Source: SLJN01 sp964505385 (GTDB lineage: Bacteria > Bacteroidota > Rhodothermia > Balneolales > Natronogracilivirgulaceae). Taken from it: DNA of 64,000 nt. Below the pieces are notes generated by a model that was not told the origin of the DNA, made no database searches, and saw nothing but the letters and a program-made list of their open reading frames with translations. The DNA lies in the NCBI GenBank assembly GCA_964505385.1, contig CAZDIA010000002.1, forward strand, positions 85,030-149,029, in the 5' to 3' direction. A program made the position numbers and the translations under genes. Below, one piece after another: positions 36,366-48,048 of this stretch (position 1 is the stretch's first letter; the number at the start of each line of letters is the position of its first letter).

Positions 36366-38489
36366 TCAAGGAAGAGCTACTAATTTTCGGATTATCCATT
36401 CCGCGGATAACAATAAGATCACCAGAATAAACCATAAAGGATTTTGATAAGCGAGAACCTGATCTTCACTCGTTTCAATCCGCTCTTCAAATAAACCATC
36501 TTCTTCAAGAATTGAGCGCAGCTGATCAGAATCTTCGTGAGTAAGAAACCGGCCTCCCGATTGATCAGCGAGGTATCGCAAAAGTTCGTCATTTCTTTCA
36601 GTGTCGACAAATTCAAGATTGGTTTCGCCAACGGAAAATTCGCCGGTTTGCTCATCCAGTTCACGCCCGTCTTTTTCTGCAACAGCTGTAAAGGAATATG
36701 AGCCTTCCGGCAGGCGGCCGATATTCAGGCGATACTGTCCAAGACCTTCATTACTCATGGTGTATTGTGAAGCTTCAATCTCATCACCTTCAATTTCAAC
36801 GTCGATTACCCCGTCAGGTTCAGTTTCGCCGCTTTCGTTTTGCAGGTAGGCATCGAATATGACATCTTCGTTTTGCTCAAAAACCTGTGTGACGGGTGCA
36901 AAGTCGAGCAGATCGTCATCAGCAGAAGTTGCGGTCCATTTAACTATGTTGTTAATCAGTTCAATGGAGTATTCACGGATATCATCATTATCCGAAAGAT
37001 ACCACCGGTGAAGGTTATACCCGGTAAACTGGGAAGATCTGATGTTACCGGTGGTACGCACGGCCAACAGGGGAGAACCGGTATCAGCACCTCTGTAACT
37101 GCCTGAATACAGCGTTTGGCTACCCTGGCGAGTATCCAGAAAACGGTCCGGTACCTGTAAATCGGGGAGACGGTTAAGGTCAATTTCCGGTAGTTCAAGA
37201 ACAGGATGGCTTTCATCGCCGGCGCGATAGGGTTGCATATTGCTGAACTGATTACCCGAGCCATCCAGTGGTATTACCCCGGCAAAATCACTGCTTAGCC
37301 TGCTGAAATCCATTTGCGGGGATGAGAAAAACGTTGTTGGCACATCGGAAGCGAAATCCTGCACATCTCCCCGGAGTTCTGTGGGCAAATTCGGATTGGG
37401 GTACCCGTAAAACAGGACAAGATCCAGGGTATCCGGCCGGTCCGGCATCGATCCTTCTGAAAAGTTTTCATTGCCGGTCCACGTTCGCGTATCCATGATG
37501 ATACTTTCGTCTGTACCAAGGATAGACCGGATTGATCGCACGTCAGGATGAATTTCAAAGGACATAACCATTATACGTGTTCGGTCATCCCGCACATCAA
37601 TTGCAAATGGCTGAGTATTGTTTTCGGTTGTCCATTCTCCACCTACTTCCGGAACGTGAATATCAAACTGCTTGAGCCCCTCCTCTTCAAGATCCGTTTC
37701 AAAACGAACTTCATGTGAGCTGCGATCGCCGGTGGTAGTAACGCTTTCCTCTTCGATGACCTCGCCATCCTGCCGAAGTTGTACAGGAAATTCAATATCG
37801 GGAAATCCATCATTCACAATAGTGGCCGTAATGGAAGTACGTGTGTTGATATAGGCAGTGGAGTTATGTGATACCTGTTGCACGATGATGTCATCAAGCC
37901 GCGTAGTATCGCCTATACCAACGGTGTAAATGGGTACGGGGTAACGACCTGCCAAAGCAGAGGGGTTCCGGCCTGTGTTGTAGATCCCATCGGAAATGAA
38001 TAGGAGGGCATGTTCATTTTCAAGCTCTTCCCGAACTTCAGTTAAAGCTTTGTGGATGTTGGTCCCGCTTCCATCAAGTGTTAGTTCATCTTGATCATTC
38101 AGCTCGGTAACTTCGGTGTCGAATTTGTAATTATTAAACTGCACATCAGAGGTGCTAAGCGGATCAAGTGCGTCCCAAATCTGATTGTATGTTGCTTCAC
38201 CTTCGTAATCTCCTTTTTCAATGGAAGTACTGGCACTGTTATCCCACAGGACGGCAATTTCGCCTGTGTTTTGATATTCTTGCTGGAGGATGAAAGCAGG
38301 GTTTAAGATCAGGAATAATAAAAGAGAGATAGCTGCTCCTCTGAGAAATATCAGCAAGAAACGGTACACACCCTGCAATCCTTCATTGCGGCTGTATGTC
38401 CACCACGAAAGAATAAATGCAGCTGGTATTAGTGTGAAGATCAGCCACAACGGAACAGCAGTACTAAATCCTTCAAAAAGGATATCCAA
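36366..38489 (-). CDS. large VWA-like membrane protein
   Basis: This 707-residue protein has two N-terminal membrane segments (about 13-31 and 41-65), then a von Willebrand A-like domain beginning with the metal-site motif DNSAST (DxSxS) at about 82. A periplasmic beta-rich region follows, with one membrane helix near the C-terminus (LWFILVILLLSAEWIIRKL). The layout matches the Bacteroidota group of BatA-like or glutamine-amidotransferase-like membrane VWA proteins. It lies 30 bases after the MoxR gene. In the known pairing, MoxR ATPases act on VWA partners during assembly or metal insertion. The exact target is unknown. Confidence 0.85.
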   Translation of the reverse strand: MDILFEGFSTAVPLWLIFTLIPAAFILSWWTYSRNEGLQGVYRFLLIFLRGAAISLLLFLILNPAFILQQEYQNTGEIAVLWDNSASTSIEKGDYEGEATYNQIWDALDPLSTSDVQFNNYKFDTEVTELNDQDELTLDGSGTNIHKALTEVREELENEHALLFISDGIYNTGRNPSALAGRYPVPIYTVGIGDTTRLDDIIVQQVSHNSTAYINTRTSITATIVNDGFPDIEFPVQLRQDGEVIEEESVTTTGDRSSHEVRFETDLEEEGLKQFDIHVPEVGGEWTTENNTQPFAIDVRDDRTRIMVMSFEIHPDVRSIRSILGTDESIIMDTRTWTGNENFSEGSMPDRPDTLDLVLFYGYPNPNLPTELRGDVQDFASDVPTTFFSSPQMDFSRLSSDFAGVIPLDGSGNQFSNMQPYRAGDESHPVLELPEIDLNRLPDLQVPDRFLDTRQGSQTLYSGSYRGADTGSPLLAVRTTGNIRSSQFTGYNLHRWYLSDNDDIREYSIELINNIVKWTATSADDDLLDFAPVTQVFEQNEDVIFDAYLQNESGETEPDGVIDVEIEGDEIEASQYTMSNEGLGQYRLNIGRLPEGSYSFTAVAEKDGRELDEQTGEFSVGETNLEFVDTERNDELLRYLADQSGGRFLTHEDSDQLRSILEEDGLFEERIETSEDQVLAYQNPLWFILVILLLSAEWIIRKLVALP

Positions 38490-38519
38490 AGCTAAAAGAA
38501 ATTGTGGTTAGAAATTTTA

Positions 38520-39533
38520 TTACGCAGATTGTGTCTTCAGCAGGTTTTCCAACATTTGTTCTACCAGATTCACGGTAGTAATGCCTTCCGCTTCTGCAGA
38601 ATAGTTATTGACGATCCGGTGTCGGAGCACCGGTACGGCAAGAGCTGCGATATCTTCTTCGCTGATGTTATATCTTCCCCTCGATAAAGCTCTCGCTTTA
38701 CTGCCAATAATGAGATACTGAGAAGCCCGGGGACCTGCTCCCCAACTAATATATTTTTTAACGAAATCAGGAGCATCCTCAGCATCCGGTCGTGACATTG
38801 TAGCCAGGCGAACAGCAAATTCGAGTGCGCTTTCAGGCACTGCAACTTCACGCACAAGGTTTTGATATTCAATAATCTGCTCACCAGTTAAAATCGATTC
38901 TACGCTAATTTCTTTAGAAGTGGTAGTTTGAGTAACGATATCAAGCTCTTCCTGAAAGCTGGGGTAGCTGAGTTTAAGATTGAACATAAATCGGTCAAGT
39001 TGTGCTTCAGGAAGAGGGTAGGTGCCCTCCTGTTCAATCGGGTTTTGCGTTGCAAGTACAAAAAACGGGGTGTCCAGAGTGTAGGTGGTGCCTGCTGCCG
39101 TCACTTTATACTCCTGCATCGCTTCAAGAAGTGCCGACTGGGTTTTGGGTGGGGTACGGTTGATCTCATCGGCCAGAATAATGTTTGAAAAAAGCGGCCC
39201 TTTGATAAATTTAAACTTCTTCGTACCGCTGGCCGGGTCTTCTTCAATAATTTCTGTACCGGTGATATCACCAGGCATAAGATCAGGAGTGAACTGAATC
39301 CGGTTAAAACTTAAATTAAGGGAGTCAGCCAATGTTCGAATTAACAAAGTTTTGGCAAGACCTGGAACTCCGACAAGCATACAGTGTCCACGAGAGAACA
39401 AACTCAGTAATAGCTGATCCACTATTTCTTCCTGGCCAACTACAACCTTGCCGATTTCATTTTTTAGCTTTTGATAATCGTTGTGAAACGCTTCAGCCCG
39501 CTTTTCGAGGGATGCATCGGAGTTGTTTGACAT
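38520..39533 (-). CDS. MoxR-family AAA+ ATPase
   Basis: This 337-residue protein has a Walker A-like GVPGLAKT, Walker B LADEINRTPPKTQSALLEAM, sensor LATQNPIEQEGTYPLPEAQLDRFMF, and the usual C-terminal helical lid. MoxR proteins are chaperone-like ATPases working with VWA-domain proteins. Here the partner follows directly. The usual DUF58 gene is missing from between them. It lies 45 bases after the polyQ parvulin gene in one operon. Confidence 0.96.
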   Translation of the reverse strand: MSNNSDASLEKRAEAFHNDYQKLKNEIGKVVVGQEEIVDQLLLSLFSRGHCMLVGVPGLAKTLLIRTLADSLNLSFNRIQFTPDLMPGDITGTEIIEEDPASGTKKFKFIKGPLFSNIILADEINRTPPKTQSALLEAMQEYKVTAAGTTYTLDTPFFVLATQNPIEQEGTYPLPEAQLDRFMFNLKLSYPSFQEELDIVTQTTTSKEISVESILTGEQIIEYQNLVREVAVPESALEFAVRLATMSRPDAEDAPDFVKKYISWGAGPRASQYLIIGSKARALSRGRYNISEEDIAALAVPVLRHRIVNNYSAEAEGITTVNLVEQMLENLLKTQSA

Positions 39534-39578
39534 TATTCAAATTGGTTTAATAGTGTTGCGCATGGATGTAATCAGCAA

Positions 39579-41057
<1,479 letters not shown>

Positions 41058-41060
41058 GTT

Positions 41061-41966
41061 TCAGTCGGATATCAGTGTGTCTGGTTCAAATTCATCGAGT
41101 GGTTCAAAGTTATCGACGTCATAGAGGCGGATTTCATTGTTCGACTCAGCACGAATGGCCAGATTTCGTTCAAAAGAAGAGAGATAATTTCTTTTTTGCT
41201 GGATAGTAAGCCATTCATGGATCTGATCCATTACCCATTCGGGTTCCGGATGATCACCTGCCCTGCGTTCATCTCTGAGCTGGACAAAGTGATAATGATC
41301 ACCAATATGACGGATAGGGGAAATTTCATTAATGCCTATGCGCTGCAATAAACTGTTCATTTCCTCATAATCAGCAATTGCTTCGGAGGCCCCGTAATAT
41401 TGCCTGGATTCCCCAATAGCACGGTCAGAATCTATATCATATGTTTCCGCTACTTCCTGCCAGTCAATTCCTTGCCGTAGCGCCTGAGTGGCTGCCTCGG
41501 CGTCAGCGCGGGTATCGGCAATAAGATGTCGAAATCGAAAATGTCTTTCGTTTAGCACAAAATCCTCTTTATTCTCTTCGTAATATTTCTGAGCATCCTG
41601 TCTTGTAACGTTTTGTTCCTCTTCAAATTCCCTCATCATATATTCCGCCAGAATTTCCGCGAGATAGTCTTCTTTTATCTGCTGCAAACGTTGCTGAAAT
41701 TCAGGTTCCTGATCAAGGCCGATTCGTTTTGCTTCCTGATATAGGAGCTGTCTTCTGATCCACCGGTCGCGCAACGCCTCTACTTCCGCCCGGTTTTCTT
41801 CGGTAATTTCATCTCCGGAGATTCTGTTTTCAAGCTGCTCCAGGGTTAAAACGGCATCACCAACCTCTGCTACCGGTTTATCATCAGGATCATACCTGGG
41901 TTCGCTGCATGCAGTCAGGTAGACCATCAATAAAATGGATACAAATGTAATTGCCCTGTTGCTCAA
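41061..41966 (-). CDS. parvulin-like peptidyl-prolyl isomerase lipoprotein (301 aa)
   Basis: The signal peptide ends at lipobox LTAC (Cys about 20). A SurA-type N-terminal helical domain follows (VAEVGDAVLTLEQLENRI), then a parvulin-like domain (about 140-255, with FRFRHLIADTRADAEAA). The rotamase core lacks the usual GGDLG loop, reading IGESRQYYGASEA instead, so the isomerase activity may be weak or lost and the protein may act mainly as a chaperone. It lies 12 bases after the 652-residue parvulin and 3 bases before the SurA-like gene. Confidence 0.88.
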   Translation of the reverse strand: MSNRAITFVSILLMVYLTACSEPRYDPDDKPVAEVGDAVLTLEQLENRISGDEITEENRAEVEALRDRWIRRQLLYQEAKRIGLDQEPEFQQRLQQIKEDYLAEILAEYMMREFEEEQNVTRQDAQKYYEENKEDFVLNERHFRFRHLIADTRADAEAATQALRQGIDWQEVAETYDIDSDRAIGESRQYYGASEAIADYEEMNSLLQRIGINEISPIRHIGDHYHFVQLRDERRAGDHPEPEWVMDQIHEWLTIQQKRNYLSSFERNLAIRAESNNEIRLYDVDNFEPLDEFEPDTLISD

Positions 41967-41978
41967 AGTCGGGAGAGT

Positions 41979-43937
41979 TTACTCTTCGTCTGATTTAAGA
42001 TTCCGCAAACGTTCCGGATATGCTTCAGCATTATAACGGGCGCGCATCTCTTTTATCCACTCTTCTTCCCGGATGGGTTGATAGTCTGATGCAACGCGGT
42101 TAAACGCTTCCTCAAAAGTCATTGTGCGAGGTTCTTTAACTTCATGCATAAATAAGACCGTTGGCCGGCCTTGCCAGGTAAAACGTTCGGTGAACTCACC
42201 ATCTTGTTTATCCTTCAGATGTTCAAGCGGTTCACTTTCCAGTTCGCTGGTGATATCAGTACGCGCTACAAATTCATCTAATTTGGAATCTACTGAATCC
42301 GGTTCGATGCCGTCTTCGAAATAAGCTATACCCACATCTAAAAGCGAATCGCTGCTGGCGGAGAAGCGGGTGTATTTATAGCGTTCCTGATAGCGGTAGT
42401 CATCGGGATTTTCTTCATAAATCCTTTTGATTGCCTGTGTGTCCTGCCGGGCATAGTTCCAGATGGAATCTTCATTAACTTGAAATACGGCAAGACCATC
42501 AAGGTACTGTCCGGTAATCTCGCTGAATTCAGGGAAAGTTTTCTCGGTGAGTGGTATCACCTGCTCATCAGCAGCATGATCGAAAAATTTATCCAGCAGT
42601 GAATAGTGATAGTAATCTTCACCGGGTTGATTTTCGAGCCAATCGAAAAAGTCGCCTGCCGTGTATTCGGCATCACTTATAGTATATAATGGTTCCCCGG
42701 CAAGAGATTCCGGCCAGTTTAATTCAGAAATCTCTGTGGTGCCGCTTTCTTCTACATACTCATCAATCGCGGCACGCGTATCCCGGTAGATTTTTTCGTC
42801 ATGTTCACTCCGGATTGTACTTAACACTGCTTCCTGATTCTCTCGATAGCGGGGCAGTTGACGGAGCCGTTCGTACATATCTTCGCGCAGCTGTTCATCG
42901 GATTCATATGCCCGGATGGAATCAAGCCTGAGGATGTGAACACCGTATTCGCTGTAAAACGGCTCGCCAATACTACCGGATTCCTCCAGAGAAAGAAGCT
43001 TTTCGGTAAACGTTTCATTAAAATCATTTTGGCTTACCCATCCGATGTCGCCGCCTTGTCCGGCACTTTGCGGGTCCTGAGAATATCGTTCAACAGCTTC
43101 CTCCCAATCAACTCTATCGGCATTTAGCATGTCGTAAACTTCGGAGGCTTCTTCCAGTGATTCTTCAACCGCATGTTCTCCTTCCTGAGTATTCCAGAAG
43201 ATATGGGAGATATTGCGTTCAGGAAGTGGCTCTCTTTTGTCTTTTACCTTCAACAGGTGCATGCCGAACTCGGTTCTGAAAGGCCTGGAAACACTATCGA
43301 CCGGAGTGTTGTAGGCTTTGTCTTCAAAAGGTTTGATCATCATTCCGCCGGTAAAAAAGCCGAGGTCGCCCCCCATGCTTCTTCCTTGTTCTTGTGATGA
43401 GTATTCCATGTTCAGCTGATCAAAATCTTCACCATCTTCAAGGTGGCGGTTGCGGGCTTCGATTAGTTTGTCATAAGCTTCCAGGGTATCAGAAGGGGTG
43501 GCATCTTCGGGTAACGTAATTAAAATGTGAGAAGCGTGGACTTCCTTTTGCTGTCGCTCAATAAGCTCATCAATTAAATCTTCACGCACTTTCCGTTCCA
43601 ACCAATAGGGATAAGCGGTTTGTTTCTGATAATCCTCAAGTTGATCTTTCATTTCATCACTGTCCATAATGCCGCTTTCCCTGGCTATAACCAGCTTGGT
43701 TCTGTAATCAATGTATAGATCCAGAAACTCAAGCAGATCCGCATCTTCGGCCTCTTCTTCAAGAGTTGGAGCTGTTTCTTCGGAAGAACCCTGATATGCA
43801 TCCATAAGTTCTTCGTAATAGATAGGTTCGCCGTCGACACTTCCAACGACGTTGCTGTCATCAGTTGCGGAGGAGAAAAGTGAACAGGAAGAAATAAAGA
43901 GCGAAAAGACAACAACTAAAATCCACCTCATTGTCAT
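41979..43937 (-). CDS. double-parvulin peptidyl-prolyl isomerase lipoprotein (652 aa)
   Basis: The lipobox is ISSC (Cys about 18). The N-terminal helical part (EPIYYEELMDAYQGS) is followed by parvulin domain 1 (about 132-235, VHASHILITL and MGGDLGFFTGG) and parvulin domain 2 (about 240-350, RNISHIFWNT and GGDIGWVSQNDF). A long helical C-terminal region completes it. Both rotamase cores keep the GGD[LI]G loop, unlike the next gene. It is the first gene of the minus-strand operon that continues through two more parvulins, MoxR and the VWA protein. Confidence 0.92.
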   Translation of the reverse strand: MTMRWILVVVFSLFISSCSLFSSATDDSNVVGSVDGEPIYYEELMDAYQGSSEETAPTLEEEAEDADLLEFLDLYIDYRTKLVIARESGIMDSDEMKDQLEDYQKQTAYPYWLERKVREDLIDELIERQQKEVHASHILITLPEDATPSDTLEAYDKLIEARNRHLEDGEDFDQLNMEYSSQEQGRSMGGDLGFFTGGMMIKPFEDKAYNTPVDSVSRPFRTEFGMHLLKVKDKREPLPERNISHIFWNTQEGEHAVEESLEEASEVYDMLNADRVDWEEAVERYSQDPQSAGQGGDIGWVSQNDFNETFTEKLLSLEESGSIGEPFYSEYGVHILRLDSIRAYESDEQLREDMYERLRQLPRYRENQEAVLSTIRSEHDEKIYRDTRAAIDEYVEESGTTEISELNWPESLAGEPLYTISDAEYTAGDFFDWLENQPGEDYYHYSLLDKFFDHAADEQVIPLTEKTFPEFSEITGQYLDGLAVFQVNEDSIWNYARQDTQAIKRIYEENPDDYRYQERYKYTRFSASSDSLLDVGIAYFEDGIEPDSVDSKLDEFVARTDITSELESEPLEHLKDKQDGEFTERFTWQGRPTVLFMHEVKEPRTMTFEEAFNRVASDYQPIREEEWIKEMRARYNAEAYPERLRNLKSDEE

Positions 43938-44037
43938 ATAGAAAAAGTAACTTTTGATTTGATTTTATAGAAACAGAGTGATGACATTATCGATATTCAC
44001 TTAGAATGCTTGAATTGGAACGCCCCTGCAGATATCA

Positions 44038-45414
44038 TTAGTATAATATACCTGCTATGGTTGCATTCATCAGATTGACTAAATTTCCAGCAATAACAGC
44101 CTTAATGCCAAAGGCGGCAATTTCAGATTTGCGGTCAGGTGCGAGTCCCCCTATACCACCGATCTGAATGGCAATTGACGCAAAATTGGCAAATCCGCAA
44201 AGCGCGAAAGTCGCCATGGCGATAGTTTTAGGTTCAAGAGCCAAGTCGCCGATTAAATCAGTCAGCTCACTGTAGGCAATGAACTCTGTGGATACAATTT
44301 TGATCCCGACCAGACTTGCCAGCGTGAAAATATCCTCCGCAGGCACACCGATTATGAAGGTTACAGGAGCAAAAATCCACCCCAGAATATATTGTAATGT
44401 TAATTCTTCTTCCGGTATTAACGTGTTGATGTAGGTTACCCCGCCGAACCAGCCAAGAAAATAGTTGACCATGGCTATCAATGCTATAAAAGCGATAAGC
44501 ATGGCTCCGACGTTAAGGGCCAGTCGTAATCCTTCAAGCGCGCCGGAGGCAGCAGCATCAATACCGTTGGCATCTTTGGATTCTACCTCCACATCAACCG
44601 ACTCCATATCGCCCATTGTTTGAGGAGTATCGCGTTCCGGAAAGAAAATTTTAGCTATCACCAACGCACCCGGCGCCGCCATGATACTTGCCCCAAGCAG
44701 CTGCTCAGCAAATAGTTGGCGACCCTCAGCAACCGGTATATCCATAGCTGCCGAGTATGCTTCACCCAGCATGGAGATATATGCGGCCATAATCCCACCG
44801 GCAATCGTAGCCATACCACCGGTCATTACAGCAAGCAGCTCCGACTTTGTCATCCCCTGGATAAATGGTTTAATCAACAGAGGCGACTCCGTTTGCCCGA
44901 TAAAAATATTACCGGTAACAGAAAGCGACTCGGCCCCGGAGACGCCGAGCAGTTTTCGCATACCGGCCGACATTACCGCTACAACCTTCTGGAGTATACC
45001 ATAGTGGTAGAGTATAGTGGAAAGCGATGCAAAGAACACGATAGTCGGAAGCACCTGAAAAGCGAAAAATGAGCCAAGACTACCTTCTTCCTGCGGAGGT
45101 AACGCCAAAACGCCGAATACAAATTCAGCTCCGTCGGTAGTAAAATCGATGATCAGAACGAAAAAACTTGCCAGTGAGTCAAACAGAAATTTAGGTAGCC
45201 CGACGGTAGCCCAGAATATCCACTCAGGCCACTCAGTGGTATCAGCCAGATATTCCACCATTGGTGTACCCTTTATGATGAAAATCCCCAGGCCTACCTG
45301 AAGTGCTAATCCACGAACTACAAGATTCCAGTTGATGTATCTCTTGTTGTTGCTGAATAACCAGGCAATCCCGATGAGGGCTGCCATACCTATAATACCG
45401 TGTAAAATGTTCAT
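44038..45414 (-). CDS. NupC/CNT-family nucleoside transporter
   Basis: This 458-residue membrane protein has about ten hydrophobic segments and the CNT landmarks GNIFIGQTESPLLIKPFI, MTGGMATIAGGIMAAYI and CGFANFASIAIQIGGIGGLAPDRK. It takes up nucleosides by cation symport. It lies 4 bases after the thymidine kinase gene, so salvage of imported nucleosides is likely encoded as one unit. Confidence 0.95.
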   Translation of the reverse strand: MNILHGIIGMAALIGIAWLFSNNKRYINWNLVVRGLALQVGLGIFIIKGTPMVEYLADTTEWPEWIFWATVGLPKFLFDSLASFFVLIIDFTTDGAEFVFGVLALPPQEEGSLGSFFAFQVLPTIVFFASLSTILYHYGILQKVVAVMSAGMRKLLGVSGAESLSVTGNIFIGQTESPLLIKPFIQGMTKSELLAVMTGGMATIAGGIMAAYISMLGEAYSAAMDIPVAEGRQLFAEQLLGASIMAAPGALVIAKIFFPERDTPQTMGDMESVDVEVESKDANGIDAAASGALEGLRLALNVGAMLIAFIALIAMVNYFLGWFGGVTYINTLIPEEELTLQYILGWIFAPVTFIIGVPAEDIFTLASLVGIKIVSTEFIAYSELTDLIGDLALEPKTIAMATFALCGFANFASIAIQIGGIGGLAPDRKSEIAAFGIKAVIAGNLVNLMNATIAGILY

Positions 45415-45418
45415 AGTG

Positions 45419-46069
45419 TCAGTTGTTTTTCTTTTGATCTATTTGATCCTGATCATCATCAATTTCATTAATGGGGGTGAGATTACGCCCGCGTCGCTTA
45501 TCAACCGGTGGCCGGAAGCAACTACGTGAACGCGGTTCATAGGCCTCGGTTTCTCCAACCAGGATGCGATCGGAGCTTTCAACCGTGCGCTGGGAGAAAT
45601 TGGCTATAAAACCGCTTTCGGCGCAAATGGCATGAAGTTTGGTTACGTATTCGGCAACGGCAAGCAGATTGGGTATGGGCTCAAAGGGTTTGCCTTCAAA
45701 ATCCATATCCAGCCCGGCTATTATGACCCGTTTGCCATTATTGGCCAGATCATTTGCCACATCCACCAGACGATTATCAAAAAACTGTGCTTCATCGATA
45801 CAGACGACTTCCGCGTTGCCGGTCATCAATACAATCTGGTCAGCGGTTTCCGCCACGATTCCGGGTAATGCCTGATCATCATGAGAAACTACATTTTCTT
45901 CATGATACCTTTTATCTACGTGCGGCTTAACCACAACCACACGCTGCCCGGCTATCTGAGCCCGCCTCGCACGACGAATCAACTCCTCGGTTTTTCCACT
46001 GAACATGCCTCCGCAAATCACCTCAATCCAACCCAGGTGAGTTGGCACTACCATTGGTTCCTGCATCAT
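45419..46069 (-). CDS. tdk: thymidine kinase
   Basis: This 216-residue type II thymidine kinase has P-loop GGMFSGKTEEL, DEAQFFD and a lasso region with SQRTV. The zinc site looks incomplete: the first pair is CAES (second Cys replaced by Ser) and the second is RSRSCF (first Cys replaced). The C-terminus is extended by a basic then asparagine/aspartate-rich tail. It phosphorylates thymidine and perhaps deoxyuridine, and the neighbouring transporter supplies the nucleoside. Confidence 0.94.
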   Translation of the reverse strand: MMQEPMVVPTHLGWIEVICGGMFSGKTEELIRRARRAQIAGQRVVVVKPHVDKRYHEENVVSHDDQALPGIVAETADQIVLMTGNAEVVCIDEAQFFDNRLVDVANDLANNGKRVIIAGLDMDFEGKPFEPIPNLLAVAEYVTKLHAICAESGFIANFSQRTVESSDRILVGETEAYEPRSRSCFRPPVDKRRGRNLTPINEIDDDQDQIDQKKNN

Positions 46070-46217
46070 GAATTAGATATACCTTCTATACAAAAATTGA
46101 TCTTCCACTGGATATATAATGAGGCAATATAAATTCCTAAGAGGACAAAAAGAAAAGCTTTATGCAGGATTAAATTATCATACCAAAATTTTTTTGCGGA
46201 TAGTTCAAAATGCCCGA

Positions 46218-46712
46218 TCATTTCAGGTTTTGCGTTTTTTTACGGGATTCATCAGCCATTTTTTCGTGATATTTTCCAAGCTTTTTTCTGATTTCATCAT
46301 CTTCAGCGCCAAGTATTCGCACGGCAAGTAATCCGGCATTGGCAGCATTATCAATAGCAACAGTTGCAACGGGTACCCCTTTGGGCATCTGGACTATGGA
46401 GAGCAGGCTGTCCATTCCTTTAAGAGACTTCGATTGAACCGGCACTCCGATTACCGGCAGAGTCGTGTAGGATGCTACCATTCCCGGAAGATGGGCAGCT
46501 CCGCCGGCGCCGGCAATAATAATTTTTAAACCGCGACCGGCCGCTTTTTTGGCGTAATCAGCCATTATATCGGGTGTGCGATGCGCCGAAGTAACGCGCT
46601 TCTCATAAGGCACGTCAAATTCTTCGAGTATATTGGCGGCAGCTTTCATGGTATCCCAGTCAGAATCACTGCCCATGATAATGCCAACTTTAGCGGAATT
46701 TGGATTACTCAT
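46218..46712 (-). CDS. purE: N5-carboxyaminoimidazole ribonucleotide mutase PurE
   Basis: This 164-residue class I PurE has GIIMGSDSDW, RVTSAHRTPD, IIAGAGGAAHLPGMVAS and SLLSIVQMPKGVPVATVAI. It moves the carboxyl group of N5-CAIR to form CAIR in purine synthesis. It follows purK with a 52-base gap on the same strand. Confidence 0.97.
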   Translation of the reverse strand: MSNPNSAKVGIIMGSDSDWDTMKAAANILEEFDVPYEKRVTSAHRTPDIMADYAKKAAGRGLKIIIAGAGGAAHLPGMVASYTTLPVIGVPVQSKSLKGMDSLLSIVQMPKGVPVATVAIDNAANAGLLAVRILGAEDDEIRKKLGKYHEKMADESRKKTQNLK

Positions 46713-46764
46713 ATCGGTTAGATGTTAATCAATACTGAATATGTGTTATGCCACGAAGTCTAGA

Positions 46765-47919
46765 CTAAATTTCCACACCATTTGTCAACTCGCGGGCCGA
46801 TTGTAAAGTTTGGGAAGCATCATCTCCAAGTAGGGTAAAATGTCCCATTTTGCGCCCCGGCCGGCTTTGTTTTTTCCCGTAAAGATGCAGGTGGCCTCCG
46901 GCCCTGCGAAGTAATTGCTGACCGTTTTTCATCTCAGCTTCACCGGAATGAGTCCCCAGTAAATTAATCATTACCGCGCATCCGGATCGCATTGATGTAT
47001 CACCAAGCGGCAGGCCGGATATTGCACGGATATGATTTTCAAATTGGCTGGTTGTGCACGCTTCGATAGTATAATGACCGGAGTTATGCGGCCTGGGTGC
47101 ACATTCATTAAGCAAAAGCTGATCATCTTCAGTAAGAAAAAACTCGAATGCCCAAAGCCCGTAACCGTCGATAGCTTCAATTGCCCGGCGGGCAAGTTCT
47201 TCTGCATCATTTCTCAACGTTGAGGAAACTGGTGCCGGAGCAATAACCTCTTTGCAGATATGGTCTTTCTGGATGGTTTCGCAGCAAGGGTAGCAAACGG
47301 TTTCATCCCGGCTGCGCGCAATCTGAACAGCCAGCTCTTTACGGAAACGGACAAACCCTTCCCCGATCAACTCTCTGCTTTCACCCTGTTGAAGCGAATT
47401 CATCGCCTCTGAAATATCTTCAGGCTGATTAACCGTTTCATTACCATATCCGTCATAACCGCCTTTTGAGGATTTGAGCATAAACGGATACCCATGTTCC
47501 TCACCGAATGTAAAGGCGTCATTTTGCGTGTTAATGCGTTTCCAGGGAGGTACCGGTATCCCTCCGGTTTCAAAATTCTGTTTCTCACCGACTTTGGTTT
47601 CTACTTTACGGAATGCTTCGGGATTAGGGATAAAAGGCGCAGACGAAACGGAATCCGCGTCAATAAGCTTTTGTGCATCCAGAAATTCGTTTTCCAAAGT
47701 GATGACATCACATAGTTTTGCAAATTCTTTTAGGTCTTCAGAATTACCGGGGTCGCCTTTGTATATTTTGTCAGTAATGCGATCGAGCGGCTCATATTTT
47801 CCTTTTTGGGTGAAACCGTAGATATCAAAACCCAAACGGTATGCCTGATAAGCCGACATTGCAGCAAGTTGACCGCCACCGAGAATTCCGATGGTGAAGT
47901 TTTCGTTTAATAATTGCAT
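46765..47919 (-). CDS. purK: N5-carboxyaminoimidazole ribonucleotide synthase PurK
   Basis: This 384-residue ATP-grasp enzyme has an N-terminal GILGGGQLAAM, then PFMLKSSKGGYDGYGN, and an ATP-grasp end LLNECAPRPHNSGHYTIEA. It carboxylates AIR with bicarbonate and ATP. The product goes to PurE encoded next. It diverges from prfA. Confidence 0.96.
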   Translation of the reverse strand: MQLLNENFTIGILGGGQLAAMSAYQAYRLGFDIYGFTQKGKYEPLDRITDKIYKGDPGNSEDLKEFAKLCDVITLENEFLDAQKLIDADSVSSAPFIPNPEAFRKVETKVGEKQNFETGGIPVPPWKRINTQNDAFTFGEEHGYPFMLKSSKGGYDGYGNETVNQPEDISEAMNSLQQGESRELIGEGFVRFRKELAVQIARSRDETVCYPCCETIQKDHICKEVIAPAPVSSTLRNDAEELARRAIEAIDGYGLWAFEFFLTEDDQLLLNECAPRPHNSGHYTIEACTTSQFENHIRAISGLPLGDTSMRSGCAVMINLLGTHSGEAEMKNGQQLLRRAGGHLHLYGKKQSRPGRKMGHFTLLGDDASQTLQSARELTNGVEI

Positions 47920-48048
47920 TGATAAAGTTTTATGCAGAAGAGGTAATTGCTATTTTTAACATCAGGTAACCCGGCCATCTCAAAGCAGGTAGCAATCACC
48001 GGAATTATTTGTTTTAAAATTCTGAACTGTCCTCCATAAATCACAAGT

